Shown here piece by piece: positions 42,027 to 50,383 of a stretch of 64,000 nucleotides of DNA. The DNA comes from Candidatus Amarobacter glycogenicus (lineage in GTDB: Bacteria > Chloroflexota > Dehalococcoidia > Tepidiformales > Tepidiformaceae), in assembly GCA_016719395.1 (NCBI GenBank), contig JADJZF010000011.1:124001-188000 (forward strand), in the 5' to 3' direction. The first letter of the stretch is position 1; each line of letters begins with the position of its first letter. The notes beneath the pieces are model-generated. The model was not told the DNA's origin, did no database searches, and was given only the letters and a program-made list of their open reading frames with translations. The position numbers were made by a program, and so were the translations under genes.

Positions 42027-43077
42027 CGTGAAGGTCCGAAGCCGGCAACTCGATGAGCCATTCCTGGCCCGCTGCAACCCCCAGCACTTCGTACGGCCGC
42101 GAGGCAATCTCCACTTCCACCTCGGGCCCCGTATCTACCGGCTTGAAGTGCAGCGTATGGCTGGACCCGAACGCGAACTCCTCCGTGAGCATCGCCCGGA
42201 ATGCATTCGCGACCTCGCCCGGCCGGCGAAGATTCACCCGCTCTCCTCGGATCGCCACGTCTATGCCGGAGCCGGGCATCGCCGCAATCGGGGCACTTGC
42301 TGCGAACCGGGCGCCCGCGACATCCAGTACAGCCGTCCCGTCCCGGTTCTCGATGACGGTCGCAGCGAAAATGTTGGATGTACCGGTGAGTTCCGCAACC
42401 CGGCGGCTCACCGGTCTCCGGAAGACCTCCTCGCGCGCTGCGAACTGGAGGATGCGGCCGTCATCGAAGACCGCCAGCCGGTCTGCCAGCAGGTGGGCCT
42501 CGCGCAGGTCGTGCGTCACGAACACGATCGTTAGGCCCAGTTCCGCCCTCAGCCTCAGGAGTTCGCGCCGCAATGTCACCCGCAGCGCGTCATCGAGGGC
42601 GCTGAACGGCTCGTCCAGGAGGAGTACGTTCGCGTCCCTCGCCAGCGCCCTTGCCAGCGCCACCCGCTGCCGCTGGCCCCCGCTGAGCGTGCTCGGCTTC
42701 CGGTTTGCCAGGTCGCCGATCCGCAGGAGGTCCAGCAGCTCCGCTGTTCGGCTGCTCCGATCGATCGCCTTTGGGATGCCGAACGCCACGTTTTCGGCCA
42801 CCGTCATGTGCGGGAAAAGGGCAAGTTCCTGAACGACATAACCAACGTTACGCGCCTGCGGCGCCACGTGGATGCCCGCCGCCGAATCGAACATCGGCCG
42901 GCCATCGACCGTGATTCGCCCCCTTTCGGGGCGGACTAGCCCGGCGATTGCCTGCAGCGTCACGCTCTTGCCGGCGCCCGAATGGCCGAACAGCACCACG
43001 ATCTCGTTCCGTGCCTCGAACCTTGCATCGTAGGTGAAGCCGCCGAGCCGGATGGCCGCGTCAAACTCGATGCTCAC
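42010..43077 (-). CDS. modC: ModC, molybdate ABC transporter ATPase
   Basis: The 355-residue ATPase has Walker A GHSGAGKS, LSGGQRQRVALARAL, LLLDEPFSALD and the H-loop VTHD, plus a C-terminal TOBE/MOP-like domain (GTSNIFAATVIENRDGTAVL). This domain layout is that of ModC. GTG 43077 overlaps the modB stop as GTGA. It powers molybdate import. A tungstate or sulfate specificity cannot be excluded. Confidence 0.88.
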   Translation of the reverse strand: MSIEFDAAIRLGGFTYDARFEARNEIVVLFGHSGAGKSVTLQAIAGLVRPERGRITVDGRPMFDSAAGIHVAPQARNVGYVVQELALFPHMTVAENVAFGIPKAIDRSSRTAELLDLLRIGDLANRKPSTLSGGQRQRVALARALARDANVLLLDEPFSALDDALRVTLRRELLRLRAELGLTIVFVTHDLREAHLLADRLAVFDDGRILQFAAREEVFRRPVSRRVAELTGTSNIFAATVIENRDGTAVLDVAGARFAASAPIAAMPGSGIDVAIRGERVNLRRPGEVANAFRAMLTEEFAFGSSHTLHFKPVDTGPEVEVEIASRPYEVLGVAAGQEWLIELPASDLHVMRRE

Positions 43078-43883
43078 GCCTGCCAGGTCTCCTGGTTCGA
43101 GACCAGCCGGAACACCACCAGTACGCCGAGCGCGACGCCGAGCAGCATCACCGAAAGTGCAATCGCTCCGGCCAGCCCGAGTGAGCTCCCTTCAAACGCC
43201 GAGATGATCGCGAGCGGCATCGTCTGCGTCGTTCCCTCCAGGTTCCCCGCGAAAATCAGCGTCGCGCCGAGTTCCCCCATCGCCCTCGCCCAGCACAAGA
43301 CGGTGCCCGCCATGATCGCCGGCCGCACCTGGGGCAGGACGATGCGGAAGAACGTCCGCGTCTTCGAGGCGCCGAGTGTGTAGGCCACCGCCTCTGCTCG
43401 CCGGTCAACCGAATCGAACCCGCTCCGCGCCGCGCGCACGTAGAACGGTGCGGCAACCAGCACTTGCGCCATGATCACCGCCATCGTCGTGAACGCGAAT
43501 GTCTGCCCGGTCCATGCCTCGATCGGCTCGCCCACCAGCCCTCGCCTCCCGAACGCCGTCAGCAGCGCTACCCCCGCAACCGTGGGGGGCAACACGATCG
43601 GCAGGTCGATTGCCGCGTCGACGATCGCCTTTCCCGGGAAGCGCGCCCGCGAGAGCAGGTAGGCCACCGGCGTCCCAAAGCGATCGTCAGGCCCGAGTGT
43701 CACTGTCGAGGTCCACACGGAGAGCCAGAGCGCCGCCTGCGCAGTCCCAGACCGCGCGAGTTCCCAGGTCTTCCCATCCTCAATTGCCCGTTTTGCCAGC
43801 CCGGCGAAGGGCAGCACGAAGAACGCAGCAAACGCTGCGGAGAGCACCAGGAGTGTCACGAGAGCTGTCCGGTCGGTCCGCAT
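43074..43883 (-). CDS. modB: ModB, molybdate ABC transporter permease
   Basis: The 269-residue permease has about six hydrophobic segments and the EAA loop EAVAYTLGASKTRTFFRIVL before PQVRPAIMAGTVLCWARAMG, standard for molybdate/sulfate permeases. It follows modA by 35 bases and overlaps modC. Confidence 0.88.
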   Translation of the reverse strand: MRTDRTALVTLLVLSAAFAAFFVLPFAGLAKRAIEDGKTWELARSGTAQAALWLSVWTSTVTLGPDDRFGTPVAYLLSRARFPGKAIVDAAIDLPIVLPPTVAGVALLTAFGRRGLVGEPIEAWTGQTFAFTTMAVIMAQVLVAAPFYVRAARSGFDSVDRRAEAVAYTLGASKTRTFFRIVLPQVRPAIMAGTVLCWARAMGELGATLIFAGNLEGTTQTMPLAIISAFEGSSLGLAGAIALSVMLLGVALGVLVVFRLVSNQETWQA

Positions 43884-43918
43884 CGCGTTCGCAGTCTACG
43901 GCAGCGCGCCCGCTCGCC

Positions 43919-44716
43919 CTACGGCGCAGCGAAGCCGTACTTCTCCAGGATTGCCTGGCCATCCGCCGAGCGGACGAACGCCGTGAATGCGGCGGCCGTC
44001 GCGTTGTTCGGGCTCCCCGGTACGACCGCGATCGAGTATTCCGCCAACACGTTGTACGGCGCCGGGATCTCGATGACCCGCACGTCGCCGGCCGCCGCGA
44101 CGATATCCGTCCGGTATACGACTCCCGCATCGGCCTCCCCCAGCTGGATCTTGGCCAGGACCGCCCGTACGTTCGCCTCTTCGCTCTTAAGGTTCGCCAG
44201 CACCCTGTCCGAGAAGTCCGGGCTGACACCGCCCGTCCCCGAGGCCTTCGCCAGGACTTCCCGAGCGTATCGCCCGATCGGTACGTCCTTCCCGGCAAGC
44301 ACCAGCTTGATTCCCGGCTTCGCAATGTCTGCGAAGGTCGCGACCGCCTTCCCGTCCTTCGGGACCACCACGACCGGCGTGTTCGTCGTGAAAACGGCCG
44401 ATCCTTCCGCGTTGCCCTGGTCAACCACGTTCTTCATCTGGGCCGTGTCGGCCGATGCGAACACGTCCGCGGGGGCGCCTTCGTTAATCTGGACCGCCAG
44501 CGCCGAGGATGCCGCGAAGCTGAACGTCACTTCGGTCCCGGGGTTCGCTTTCTCGAAGGCTGCGCCAACTTCCTTGAACGCCTCTGACAGGGACGACGCG
44601 GCGAATACCGTGATCTCTCCGTCGATTGTCCCTGGGGCGCCGTCGGAGCCGTTGCCGCAGCAAGCCGAAAGCGCCGCGCCCACAAGTAGGGCAAAGAACA
44701 CGGTGGCCCGCCCCAT
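43919..44716 (-). CDS. modA: ModA, molybdate-binding lipoprotein
   Basis: The 265-residue binding protein has a lipoprotein signal ending in LSAC (Cys19), then EITVFAASSLSEAFKEVG, NEGAPADVFASADT, GKDVPIGRYAREVL and LGEADAGVVYRTDIVAA. All are ModA signatures for molybdate/tungstate binding. ATG 44716 overlaps the upstream stop (TGATG), so it is translationally coupled to the Nudix regulator. Confidence 0.92.
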   Translation of the reverse strand: MGRATVFFALLVGAALSACCGNGSDGAPGTIDGEITVFAASSLSEAFKEVGAAFEKANPGTEVTFSFAASSALAVQINEGAPADVFASADTAQMKNVVDQGNAEGSAVFTTNTPVVVVPKDGKAVATFADIAKPGIKLVLAGKDVPIGRYAREVLAKASGTGGVSPDFSDRVLANLKSEEANVRAVLAKIQLGEADAGVVYRTDIVAAAGDVRVIEIPAPYNVLAEYSIAVVPGSPNNATAAAFTAFVRSADGQAILEKYGFAAP

Positions 44717-45399
44717 CAGAAAGCCATCGGTTCGCGGCTGACGAACTCGTAGAGCATGGCCGGCCGGTGCGCACCCTCTTTCGATGTCTGCCCCGTCTCC
44801 CGGATGATCCCGAGCCCCTCCACTCGCCGCCGGAAATTCCGCTTGTCCAGGGACTCGCCCAGGATCGCCTCATACACATGCTGCATCTGCGTCAGGGTGA
44901 ACCGCCGGGGCAGCAGGCTGTACACGACGTTCGTGTACTCCAGCTTGTTGCGGAGTCGCTCTTCCGCGTACGCGACAACTCGTTCGTTCTCGAACGCCAG
45001 CTGAGGCAACGGGTGCACCGGTTGCCAGGCCGGGCGCCATTCGGAATCTGCTCGCATCCGTGCCCGCGCCAGGTCCACCAGCGCGAAGTACGTCACGACG
45101 ATGTCCGCTCGTCCTTCGCCCAGCTGGTCGAACGTGTAGAGCTGCTCCAGGAACACGTCCGAGACGCCAGTCTCGTCCTCAAGTTTTCGCTTTGCCGCAG
45201 CGTCCAGTGATTCCCCTTCGTGCAGGAAGCCGCCCGGGAGTGCCCACTGCCCTCGCGATGGCTCCGCCGCGCGCTCAATCAGCAGCACCGAAAGGCTGCC
45301 CTGCCGCACCGTGAAAATGACCACCACAACGGCCGTTGCCACCCTCGAAGTGTAGGGCCTCCCCGCGAAAGGCTCAGGAGGCCCCCCAGCCGCGGACAC
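44716..45399 (-). CDS. NrtR-like Nudix regulator with C-terminal winged helix
   Basis: From GTG 45399 (SD GAGGGG) about 227 residues. The Nudix domain has ALPGGFLHEGESL and RKLEDETGV, a degenerate Nudix box (two catalytic acid positions altered), typical of regulators that bind but do not cleave ADP-ribose-type ligands. The C-terminal wHTH (FTLTQMQHVYEAILGESLDK, RNFRRRVEGLGIIRETG) matches the NrtR pattern. NrtR usually controls NAD genes; here it leads modABC. A longer N-terminus from an upstream GTG is possible. Confidence 0.82.
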   Translation of the reverse strand: MSAAGGPPEPFAGRPYTSRVATAVVVVIFTVRQGSLSVLLIERAAEPSRGQWALPGGFLHEGESLDAAAKRKLEDETGVSDVFLEQLYTFDQLGEGRADIVVTYFALVDLARARMRADSEWRPAWQPVHPLPQLAFENERVVAYAEERLRNKLEYTNVVYSLLPRRFTLTQMQHVYEAILGESLDKRNFRRRVEGLGIIRETGQTSKEGAHRPAMLYEFVSREPMAF

Positions 45400-45430
45400 G
45401 TTGCCCCTCTCCCGAGTCCTCTCTTCACCG

Positions 45431-45467
45431 TTGACGAAACGAACATATCTTCCTATAACACATCCCG
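45431..45467 (+). promoter_or_regulatory. padR promoter with half-operator; leaderless start predicted
   Basis: TTGACG (45431-45436), a 17-base spacer, then TATAAC (45454-45459). The expected transcription start falls on or next to the GTG at 45467, and no SD precedes it. The spacer/-10 contains ATCTTCCTATAA, the same 12-mer found in the second promoter at 46461. Confidence 0.7.
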
Positions 45468-45820
45468 TGAGACGAAAACCCGGCGCCCTGCTGCCCGTGG
45501 AACTCGCCATCCTCGGCGCCGCCCTGGAAGGCGGTGCTGATGCCGAGTTCTACGGCTACGCCATCGCCAGGCAAATGCAGGCTGGTGATGCGTCGCGGCT
45601 CCTCACCTCCCACGGCACCCTCTACAAAGCCCTCGACCGACTCGTGAAAGCAGGCTTGCTCACCTCCCGTTGGGAGGATGCCCAGGTGGCAGCCGACGAA
45701 GAACGCCCGAGGCGCCGGCTCTACCGCCTGACTGCGGCGGGCGAAAGTGCGCTCCGCCAGGCAGAGCGCGCCGCAGCCTCTGCCTCCGCCGCCTTGGTTG
45801 AAGGATTCCAACCACTGTGA
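45467..45820 (+). CDS. PadR-family transcriptional regulator
   Basis: The 117-residue winged-helix protein from GTG 45467 shows PVELAILGAALEGGADAEFY, YGYAIARQMQ, SHGTLYKALDRLVKAGLLTS and RRRLYRLTAAGESALRQAE, the PadR layout of HTH, wing and C-terminal dimer helix. Its own promoter and that of the membrane gene at 46525 carry a shared motif, so autoregulation is likely. The next gene overlaps its stop (GTGA), the usual PadR-plus-membrane-protein arrangement. Confidence 0.88.
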   Translation: MRRKPGALLPVELAILGAALEGGADAEFYGYAIARQMQAGDASRLLTSHGTLYKALDRLVKAGLLTSRWEDAQVAADEERPRRRLYRLTAAGESALRQAERAAASASAALVEGFQPL

Positions 45821-46470
45821 ACGCAGCCGCGCGCTTGTCGGCCGGCTTCGCACGGACCTGGACCCGCGCCTACACCCTCGGGCTCGATACCAATGCGAAG
45901 ACCGACCGGCGCGCGGAGATCGAGTCTGATCTCTGGGAGCACGGGACGAGCCTCCACTGGTCCGGGCGCGCAGCTCTGGAGATGGCACTGCGCTGCTTCC
46001 TGGGCATGCCTGCCGATGCGGCGTGGCGCGCCGAACAAGCTCGAACCGGCGAGCGGGCCGCAGCCATCATCGCTACCCTCCTCCACCGCGCCGAACGAAT
46101 CACCGAGTGGGTCGCCCGCCGTGGCCTTCCCGGCATGACCACCGTGCTCGCCTGGGCGTTCATCGCCGGCGGGCTGTTGCTTACGCTGCTCTTCCCGTTC
46201 CAGCCGGAGAAGGGTGCCGGCATGGTCGTCGTCGGCGGTTGGGGCATAGGTGCAGGGTTGGCCATCCGATGGGGCAAAACGCGCATCCCGAACCGGCCGG
46301 TCTCGGGCTTTCTCGCTCTCGCCGCCGGAGCAGCACCACTGTCGCTGATCCTCCTGGCCACGGTCATCGCTCCGCTCGCCGCACTCGCCGTCCTCACCTT
46401 CGAAGGCCGCCGGGCATGGGCGGCCTGGAGGCTCCCGAAGGAAGCCCTACGGATGAGTGATTCACAATAG
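45817..46470 (+). CDS. PadR-associated membrane protein, function unknown
   Basis: The 217-residue protein from GTG 45817 has a soluble head (FARTWTRAYTLGLDTNAKTD, RRAEIESDLWEHG) resembling the permease-prefix region seen beside PadR regulators, then about four hydrophobic segments from residue 105 (VLAWAFIAGGLLLTLLFPF; MVVVGGWGIGAGLAI; FLALAAGAAPLSLILLATVI). It is coupled to padR. No enzymatic motif is visible. Signal transduction or membrane stress control is a guess. Confidence 0.75.
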   Translation: MNAAARLSAGFARTWTRAYTLGLDTNAKTDRRAEIESDLWEHGTSLHWSGRAALEMALRCFLGMPADAAWRAEQARTGERAAAIIATLLHRAERITEWVARRGLPGMTTVLAWAFIAGGLLLTLLFPFQPEKGAGMVVVGGWGIGAGLAIRWGKTRIPNRPVSGFLALAAGAAPLSLILLATVIAPLAALAVLTFEGRRAWAAWRLPKEALRMSDSQ

Positions 46471-46489
46471 GAAGCTATCTTCCTATAAT
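46461..46489 (+). promoter_or_regulatory. Promoter with palindromic PadR-type operator in the spacer
   Basis: TTCACA (46461-46466), 17-base spacer, perfect TATAAT (46484-46489). The 20-base palindrome ATAGGAAG-CTAT-CTTCCTAT (46467-46486) fills the spacer and overlaps the -10, so a bound repressor would block polymerase. Half of it recurs in the padR promoter. Confidence 0.78.
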
Positions 46490-46524
46490 GCTTCCCGTGG
46501 ACCTTTCCACGTGGAGGCATCTCG

Positions 46525-47121
46525 ATGCGTCACACGATCCGGAGACTTGTCGGGCGGCTCGTCGCCCTTCCCGCCCGCCAGGCGAGCGCAACCGGCGCCA
46601 GGCGGCGCTACCTCCTTAGCGGAGCCGTCGTCGGCCTCGTCCTCGGTGCTGCCGCCCGCGCGTGGATGCGGACCATCTCAGACGAGCACGTCTTCACCGT
46701 TGGCGGCTCACTCTTCATCGTGGCCTTCTTCGCCGGCATGGGCGCCCTCGCCGGTCTCGCCGCCTGGTGGCGCTGGGGCGCCAGCGGTCCGCGCAGCAGC
46801 CTTGCCGTCCGTGCCGCCGCCTTCGCGCCGTTCGCCTTCCTTGGTCCGTTCATGCTGCTCTTCGTGCCGAGTCTGCTGGCGGCCCTCGTCTCTGGGCACC
46901 CGGCCTGGAGGACATGGGCCAGGCGGCTCGCTCTCGCCGTCGCCGGCGTATTCTTCGGGCTAACCGAACTGATCATCCTCACCGCTGACGTGCCGGGAAA
47001 CGCCGGCGTCCGCCTTGCGTCAGGCCTGCTCTACCTTCCGCTCGCCTATGCCCTCTTCTTCACGAACCGGCTGGCGCTCGATCCGCTCCCGCGCCGCGAG
47101 CGCCCCGCTCCGTCGGGATGA
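46525..47121 (+). CDS. Polytopic membrane protein, function unknown
   Basis: The 198-residue protein starts at ATG 46525 (SD GGAGG) and has about five or six hydrophobic segments, including YLLSGAVVGLVLGAAARAWM, SLFIVAFFAGMGALAGLAAW, AFLGPFMLLFVPSLLAALVS and a final YLPLAYALFFTNRLALD. No family is recognised. The promoter just upstream carries the PadR-type palindrome, so it is probably a target of that regulator. Confidence 0.72.
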   Translation: MRHTIRRLVGRLVALPARQASATGARRRYLLSGAVVGLVLGAAARAWMRTISDEHVFTVGGSLFIVAFFAGMGALAGLAAWWRWGASGPRSSLAVRAAAFAPFAFLGPFMLLFVPSLLAALVSGHPAWRTWARRLALAVAGVFFGLTELIILTADVPGNAGVRLASGLLYLPLAYALFFTNRLALDPLPRRERPAPSG

Positions 47122-47160
47122 CCCAAAACGCCGCCTCCGGGTACACTGGGAAGTCTGTGC

Positions 47161-47250
47161 GGAGGGGTCGCATAGTGGTCTAGTGCGCCCGCCTGCTAAG
47201 CGGGTTCCGGGGTAACTCGGTCGAGGGTTCAAATCCCTCCCCCTCCGCCA
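47161..47250 (+). tRNA. tRNA-Ser (anticodon GCT)
   Basis: A 90-base class II tRNA with 7-bp acceptor GGAGGGG/CCCCTCC, anticodon arm CCCGC-CTGCTAA-GCGGG (GCT, reads AGC/AGU), a long variable arm, T-arm GAGGG-TTCAAAT-CCCTC, and encoded GCCA 3' end. Confidence 0.95.
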
Positions 47251-47280
47251 CCTCCCAGTTCTCAAGGTCATCACCCACCC

Positions 47281-48573
47281 ATGCCAGGCCGTTACTACCT
47301 TTGGACCGTCGGCTGCCAGATGAACAAGGCAGACAGCGAGAAGCTCGCCGCCGGTTTTGATCGCATGGGCCTCAAGCCCACCGAACGCATCGAACGGGCC
47401 GACATCGTCGTCATCAATACCTGCAGCGTCCGCCAGCACGCCGAAGACCGCGCCTACTCCAAGCTCGGCCGCGTCCGCGACCTGAAGAAATCCAACCCCG
47501 CCCTGAAAGTCGCCGTCATGGGCTGCATGGTTGGTCTCAAGACCGGCGACCTTGAAAAACGATTCCCCCAGGTCGATGTCTTCGCACGGCCTCAGCAGTT
47601 CGAGCCGATCATCGAGCTCATCGAAGGCCCCATCGAGGACCTCGGCGGCGAATTTTGGCCCACCACCTACGCGATCCCCGAAGGCCCCACCGCCTACGTC
47701 CCTATCGTCCAAGGCTGCAACAAGTTCTGCACCTACTGCATCGTTCCCTACCGCCGCGGCCGCGAGAAGAGCCGCCCGATGGACGAGATCGTCCGCGAAG
47801 TCGCCTACCTGACGGCTCACGGAGTGCGTGAAGTCACCCTCCTCGGCCAAACGGTCGAAGCCTACGGTCATGACCTGGCCGAACAGCCCGATCTCGGTGA
47901 CCTCATGCGCGACCTTTCTGCGCTCGATCGGCTTCAGCGTATCCGTTTCCTCACCTCCTACCCGAGGGACATGACGCATCGCATCCTCGAGGCCATCGCC
48001 GAGTTGCCGAAAGTGATGGAGTGCTTCTCGCTCCCCGTCCAGGCCGGCAGCAACCGCGTCCTCGATTCCATGCGCCGCGGCTACACCCGCGAGGAGTACA
48101 TCGAGAAGATCGCTGAGGTCCGATCCCTCATGCCCCATGCCGGCATCACGACCGACGTGATCGTCGGTTACCCAGGCGAAACCGGCGCCGACTTCGACGA
48201 AACCTGCTCCCTCCTCGAAGAACTGCGCTTCGACAAGGTCCACGTCGCGGCGTACTCCCCACGTCCCGGCACCATCGCCCGGCGCAAGATGGAAGACGAC
48301 GTCCCCGCCGAAGTGAAGGCCGCGCGCCTCCATCGCGTCGAGGAGATCGAAGAACGAATCTCCCACGAGATCAATTCGACTTACCTCGGCACTGTCCAGC
48401 CGATCTTGGTCGAAGCCATCCGCAACGACCAGCCAAATGGCCGCACTCGCACCGGCAAGCTCGTCCACCTCGATGCCCCCGCCCGGATCGGCAGCATGGT
48501 CGACGTCCATATCGAGCACGCCGGACCGTTCTCCCTTCGCGGCATGCCCGCCGATGCACTCGTACTGGCTTAG
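47281..48573 (+). CDS. miaB: MiaB, tRNA-2-methylthio-N6-dimethylallyladenosine synthase
   Basis: The 430-residue radical-SAM methylthiotransferase has the N-terminal auxiliary-cluster cysteines (Cys12 in TVGCQMN, Cys48 in NTCSVR, Cys82 in MGCM), the radical-SAM CNKFCTYC (Cys146, 150, 153), VPYRRGREKSRP and a C-terminal TRAM domain. It adds a 2-methylthio group to i6A37 of tRNAs. Missing N-terminal extras are normal for short MiaB. It lies directly after a tRNA gene. Confidence 0.93.
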   Translation: MPGRYYLWTVGCQMNKADSEKLAAGFDRMGLKPTERIERADIVVINTCSVRQHAEDRAYSKLGRVRDLKKSNPALKVAVMGCMVGLKTGDLEKRFPQVDVFARPQQFEPIIELIEGPIEDLGGEFWPTTYAIPEGPTAYVPIVQGCNKFCTYCIVPYRRGREKSRPMDEIVREVAYLTAHGVREVTLLGQTVEAYGHDLAEQPDLGDLMRDLSALDRLQRIRFLTSYPRDMTHRILEAIAELPKVMECFSLPVQAGSNRVLDSMRRGYTREEYIEKIAEVRSLMPHAGITTDVIVGYPGETGADFDETCSLLEELRFDKVHVAAYSPRPGTIARRKMEDDVPAEVKAARLHRVEEIEERISHEINSTYLGTVQPILVEAIRNDQPNGRTRTGKLVHLDAPARIGSMVDVHIEHAGPFSLRGMPADALVLA

Positions 48574-48599
48574 GCTCCCGCCCCCGCGCTTCCGCTCGC

Positions 48600-49454
48600 C
48601 TAATTCTCTGCCCAATCGATCGTCACCGAGTTCCGGTCGTTCGGGTCGACGCGCACATTCAGCGACGAACCCTCGATCAGCAGGCTGACCAGCGAGGACC
48701 GCACAAGCGTCGGAATCGTCACGCGGTATGGCACGCCCCCAACAGGCTGGACTTCCACCTCGAGCTCCAGCAGCCGCTGATTCGCGGCCGTCGCTCCGCG
48801 GTCCCGCTTCCGCACGATGGATGCCCGCTCAAGGACGAGGTCCGGCCCGGGTTCCGGCGCTGGCGCCGGCGGCGAGGCAGTCGATGCGACTCCGGCGGCT
48901 GTCATCGATGGATTCGTCCGCTCCACCGCATCTTCGCCCTTCATGAGCGTTGCGTTCCGCAGGACCTCTTCGTCGATGGCGATCCCCATCGACTTCAGGT
49001 ACGCGCTGAGTCCCGCCGGGTCAGTGGGCACGTCGCGCCCCTGCCGTTGGCCGCGCAGGTCAATGACGCGGTGCTGAACGGTCACGTTCGGGCTGTTCGC
49101 CGGGTCGACTTCGATTCCGAACGGTTTCAGGAAGCCCGCAATGCTATCGGCCGCGTCGCCGGGCCCAGCGCCGCTGCCGATGCTCGACACCAACGACCGC
49201 GTCTTGCGGATCGCGAACTCGGTGGCAGCGGACGAAATCAGGCCCGCCCCAATGAAAGCCACGCCCATCGTCACGAACGTCGTCTGCGCCCCCGCTGTCG
49301 CTCCCGAGCAGTCGCCGTACTGGCAAGCCGAAGTCTCATCCAGCCAGGCTGTGAACGCATCACTGAGCCCCAGCACCAGGAATCCCGCGCCGAGCGCAAC
49401 GAACAGCACGCCCATCCCATGGCCGATGACCCGTCCCATCGTCGACATACGCAC
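48600..49454 (-). CDS. Hypothetical membrane protein with two N-terminal helices
   Basis: The 284-residue protein has two hydrophobic segments (about 10-34 and 58-78) separated by a loop with two cysteines (SACQYGDCSG). A long soluble C-terminal part follows, holding AGLSAYLKSMGIAIDEEVLR and an Ala/Pro linker, and ending in a strand-rich domain (LELEVEVQPVGGVPYRVTIP). No family is recognised. The end resembles SHOCT/DUF-type membrane proteins with RVTIPTLV repeats. ATG 49442-49448 starts are alternatives. Confidence 0.6.
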   Translation of the reverse strand: MRMSTMGRVIGHGMGVLFVALGAGFLVLGLSDAFTAWLDETSACQYGDCSGATAGAQTTFVTMGVAFIGAGLISSAATEFAIRKTRSLVSSIGSGAGPGDAADSIAGFLKPFGIEVDPANSPNVTVQHRVIDLRGQRQGRDVPTDPAGLSAYLKSMGIAIDEEVLRNATLMKGEDAVERTNPSMTAAGVASTASPPAPAPEPGPDLVLERASIVRKRDRGATAANQRLLELEVEVQPVGGVPYRVTIPTLVRSSLVSLLIEGSSLNVRVDPNDRNSVTIDWAEN

Positions 49455-49550
49455 TCCCCAGGGAAGTCCCCGCCGGTTAGACCGGCATCGCGAAGGGATC
49501 TTACGGCTTCGGAACCGCTACTATCCGCTCACAACTTTCGGAGGAATACC

Positions 49551-50303
49551 GTGAAATTCGAAGACATCAAGAAGGTCGGCGTCCTCGGCGGCGGCATCAT
49601 GGGCGGCGGCATCGCCCAGACCTACGCCGTCGCCGGTTACCAGGTCGCCGTCTGCGACATCAACGACGACGCCATCACCGCAACGAAGCATGCGGTCTTC
49701 GATGGCAAATGGGGCATCAAGCGCGGCGTCGAACGCGGCAAGATCCCGTTCGACGATGCCGTCGCCGCCATGGGCCGCGTCTCCTTCGGCACCGACCACG
49801 GCGTCCTTGCGGACTGCGACTACATCATCGAGGCCATTCCCGAGAAGCTCGAACTCAAGCAGCAGGTGCTCGCCGCCCTCGACAAAGTCGTGAAGCCAGA
49901 AGCCATCTTCGCTTCCAACACCTCGGGATTCGTCATCGAGGAAGTAGCCCGGGACGTCTCCGAGGCCCGCAAGAAGCTGTTCATCGGCATGCACTTCTCG
50001 AACCCCGTCACCACCATGCGCATGTGCGAAATCATCTACACGCCTCAATCCGCCCAGGACACCATCGATGCCGGCGTCAAGCTCGGCGAAGCTGGCGGCA
50101 AGGCCGTCTCACTCGTGAAGGACACGCCCGGGACCTACGGTTTCCTCCTGAACCGGATCTTCGGCGCTGCCGCTCGCGAGGCCCGCGCCATCGCCGAGCA
50201 AGGCATCGCCACGAAGGAAGACATCGATAAGGCCATGATCACCGGCCGAAACTGGCCCTCTGGCTTCTTCGGCGCCCGCGGCGGCATCGGCAAGGAGTGG
50301 TAG
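49551..50303 (+). CDS. 3-hydroxyacyl-CoA dehydrogenase (3-hydroxybutyryl-CoA dehydrogenase-like)
   Basis: GTG 49551 with SD GGAGG gives 250 residues: VGVLGGGIMGGGIAQTYAVA (NAD loop), SNTSGFVIEEVA, IGMHFSNPV (catalytic His), TPGTYGFLLNRIFGAAAREA and the C-terminal GRNWPSGFFGARGGIGKEW. It oxidises 3-hydroxyacyl-CoA in beta-oxidation or butyrate-type pathways. It is shorter than the usual 280-300 residues because the last helices are replaced by the GRNWP tail; this may be natural. Confidence 0.88.
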   Translation: MKFEDIKKVGVLGGGIMGGGIAQTYAVAGYQVAVCDINDDAITATKHAVFDGKWGIKRGVERGKIPFDDAVAAMGRVSFGTDHGVLADCDYIIEAIPEKLELKQQVLAALDKVVKPEAIFASNTSGFVIEEVARDVSEARKKLFIGMHFSNPVTTMRMCEIIYTPQSAQDTIDAGVKLGEAGGKAVSLVKDTPGTYGFLLNRIFGAAAREARAIAEQGIATKEDIDKAMITGRNWPSGFFGARGGIGKEW

Positions 50304-50383
50304 GCGGCCGCCCCCGCTGACCTTCGTCCCGCGGTTTGTACCGGGTGTGGATGTGGACGCATTCAACTCCAGGAGGCTCGGGC

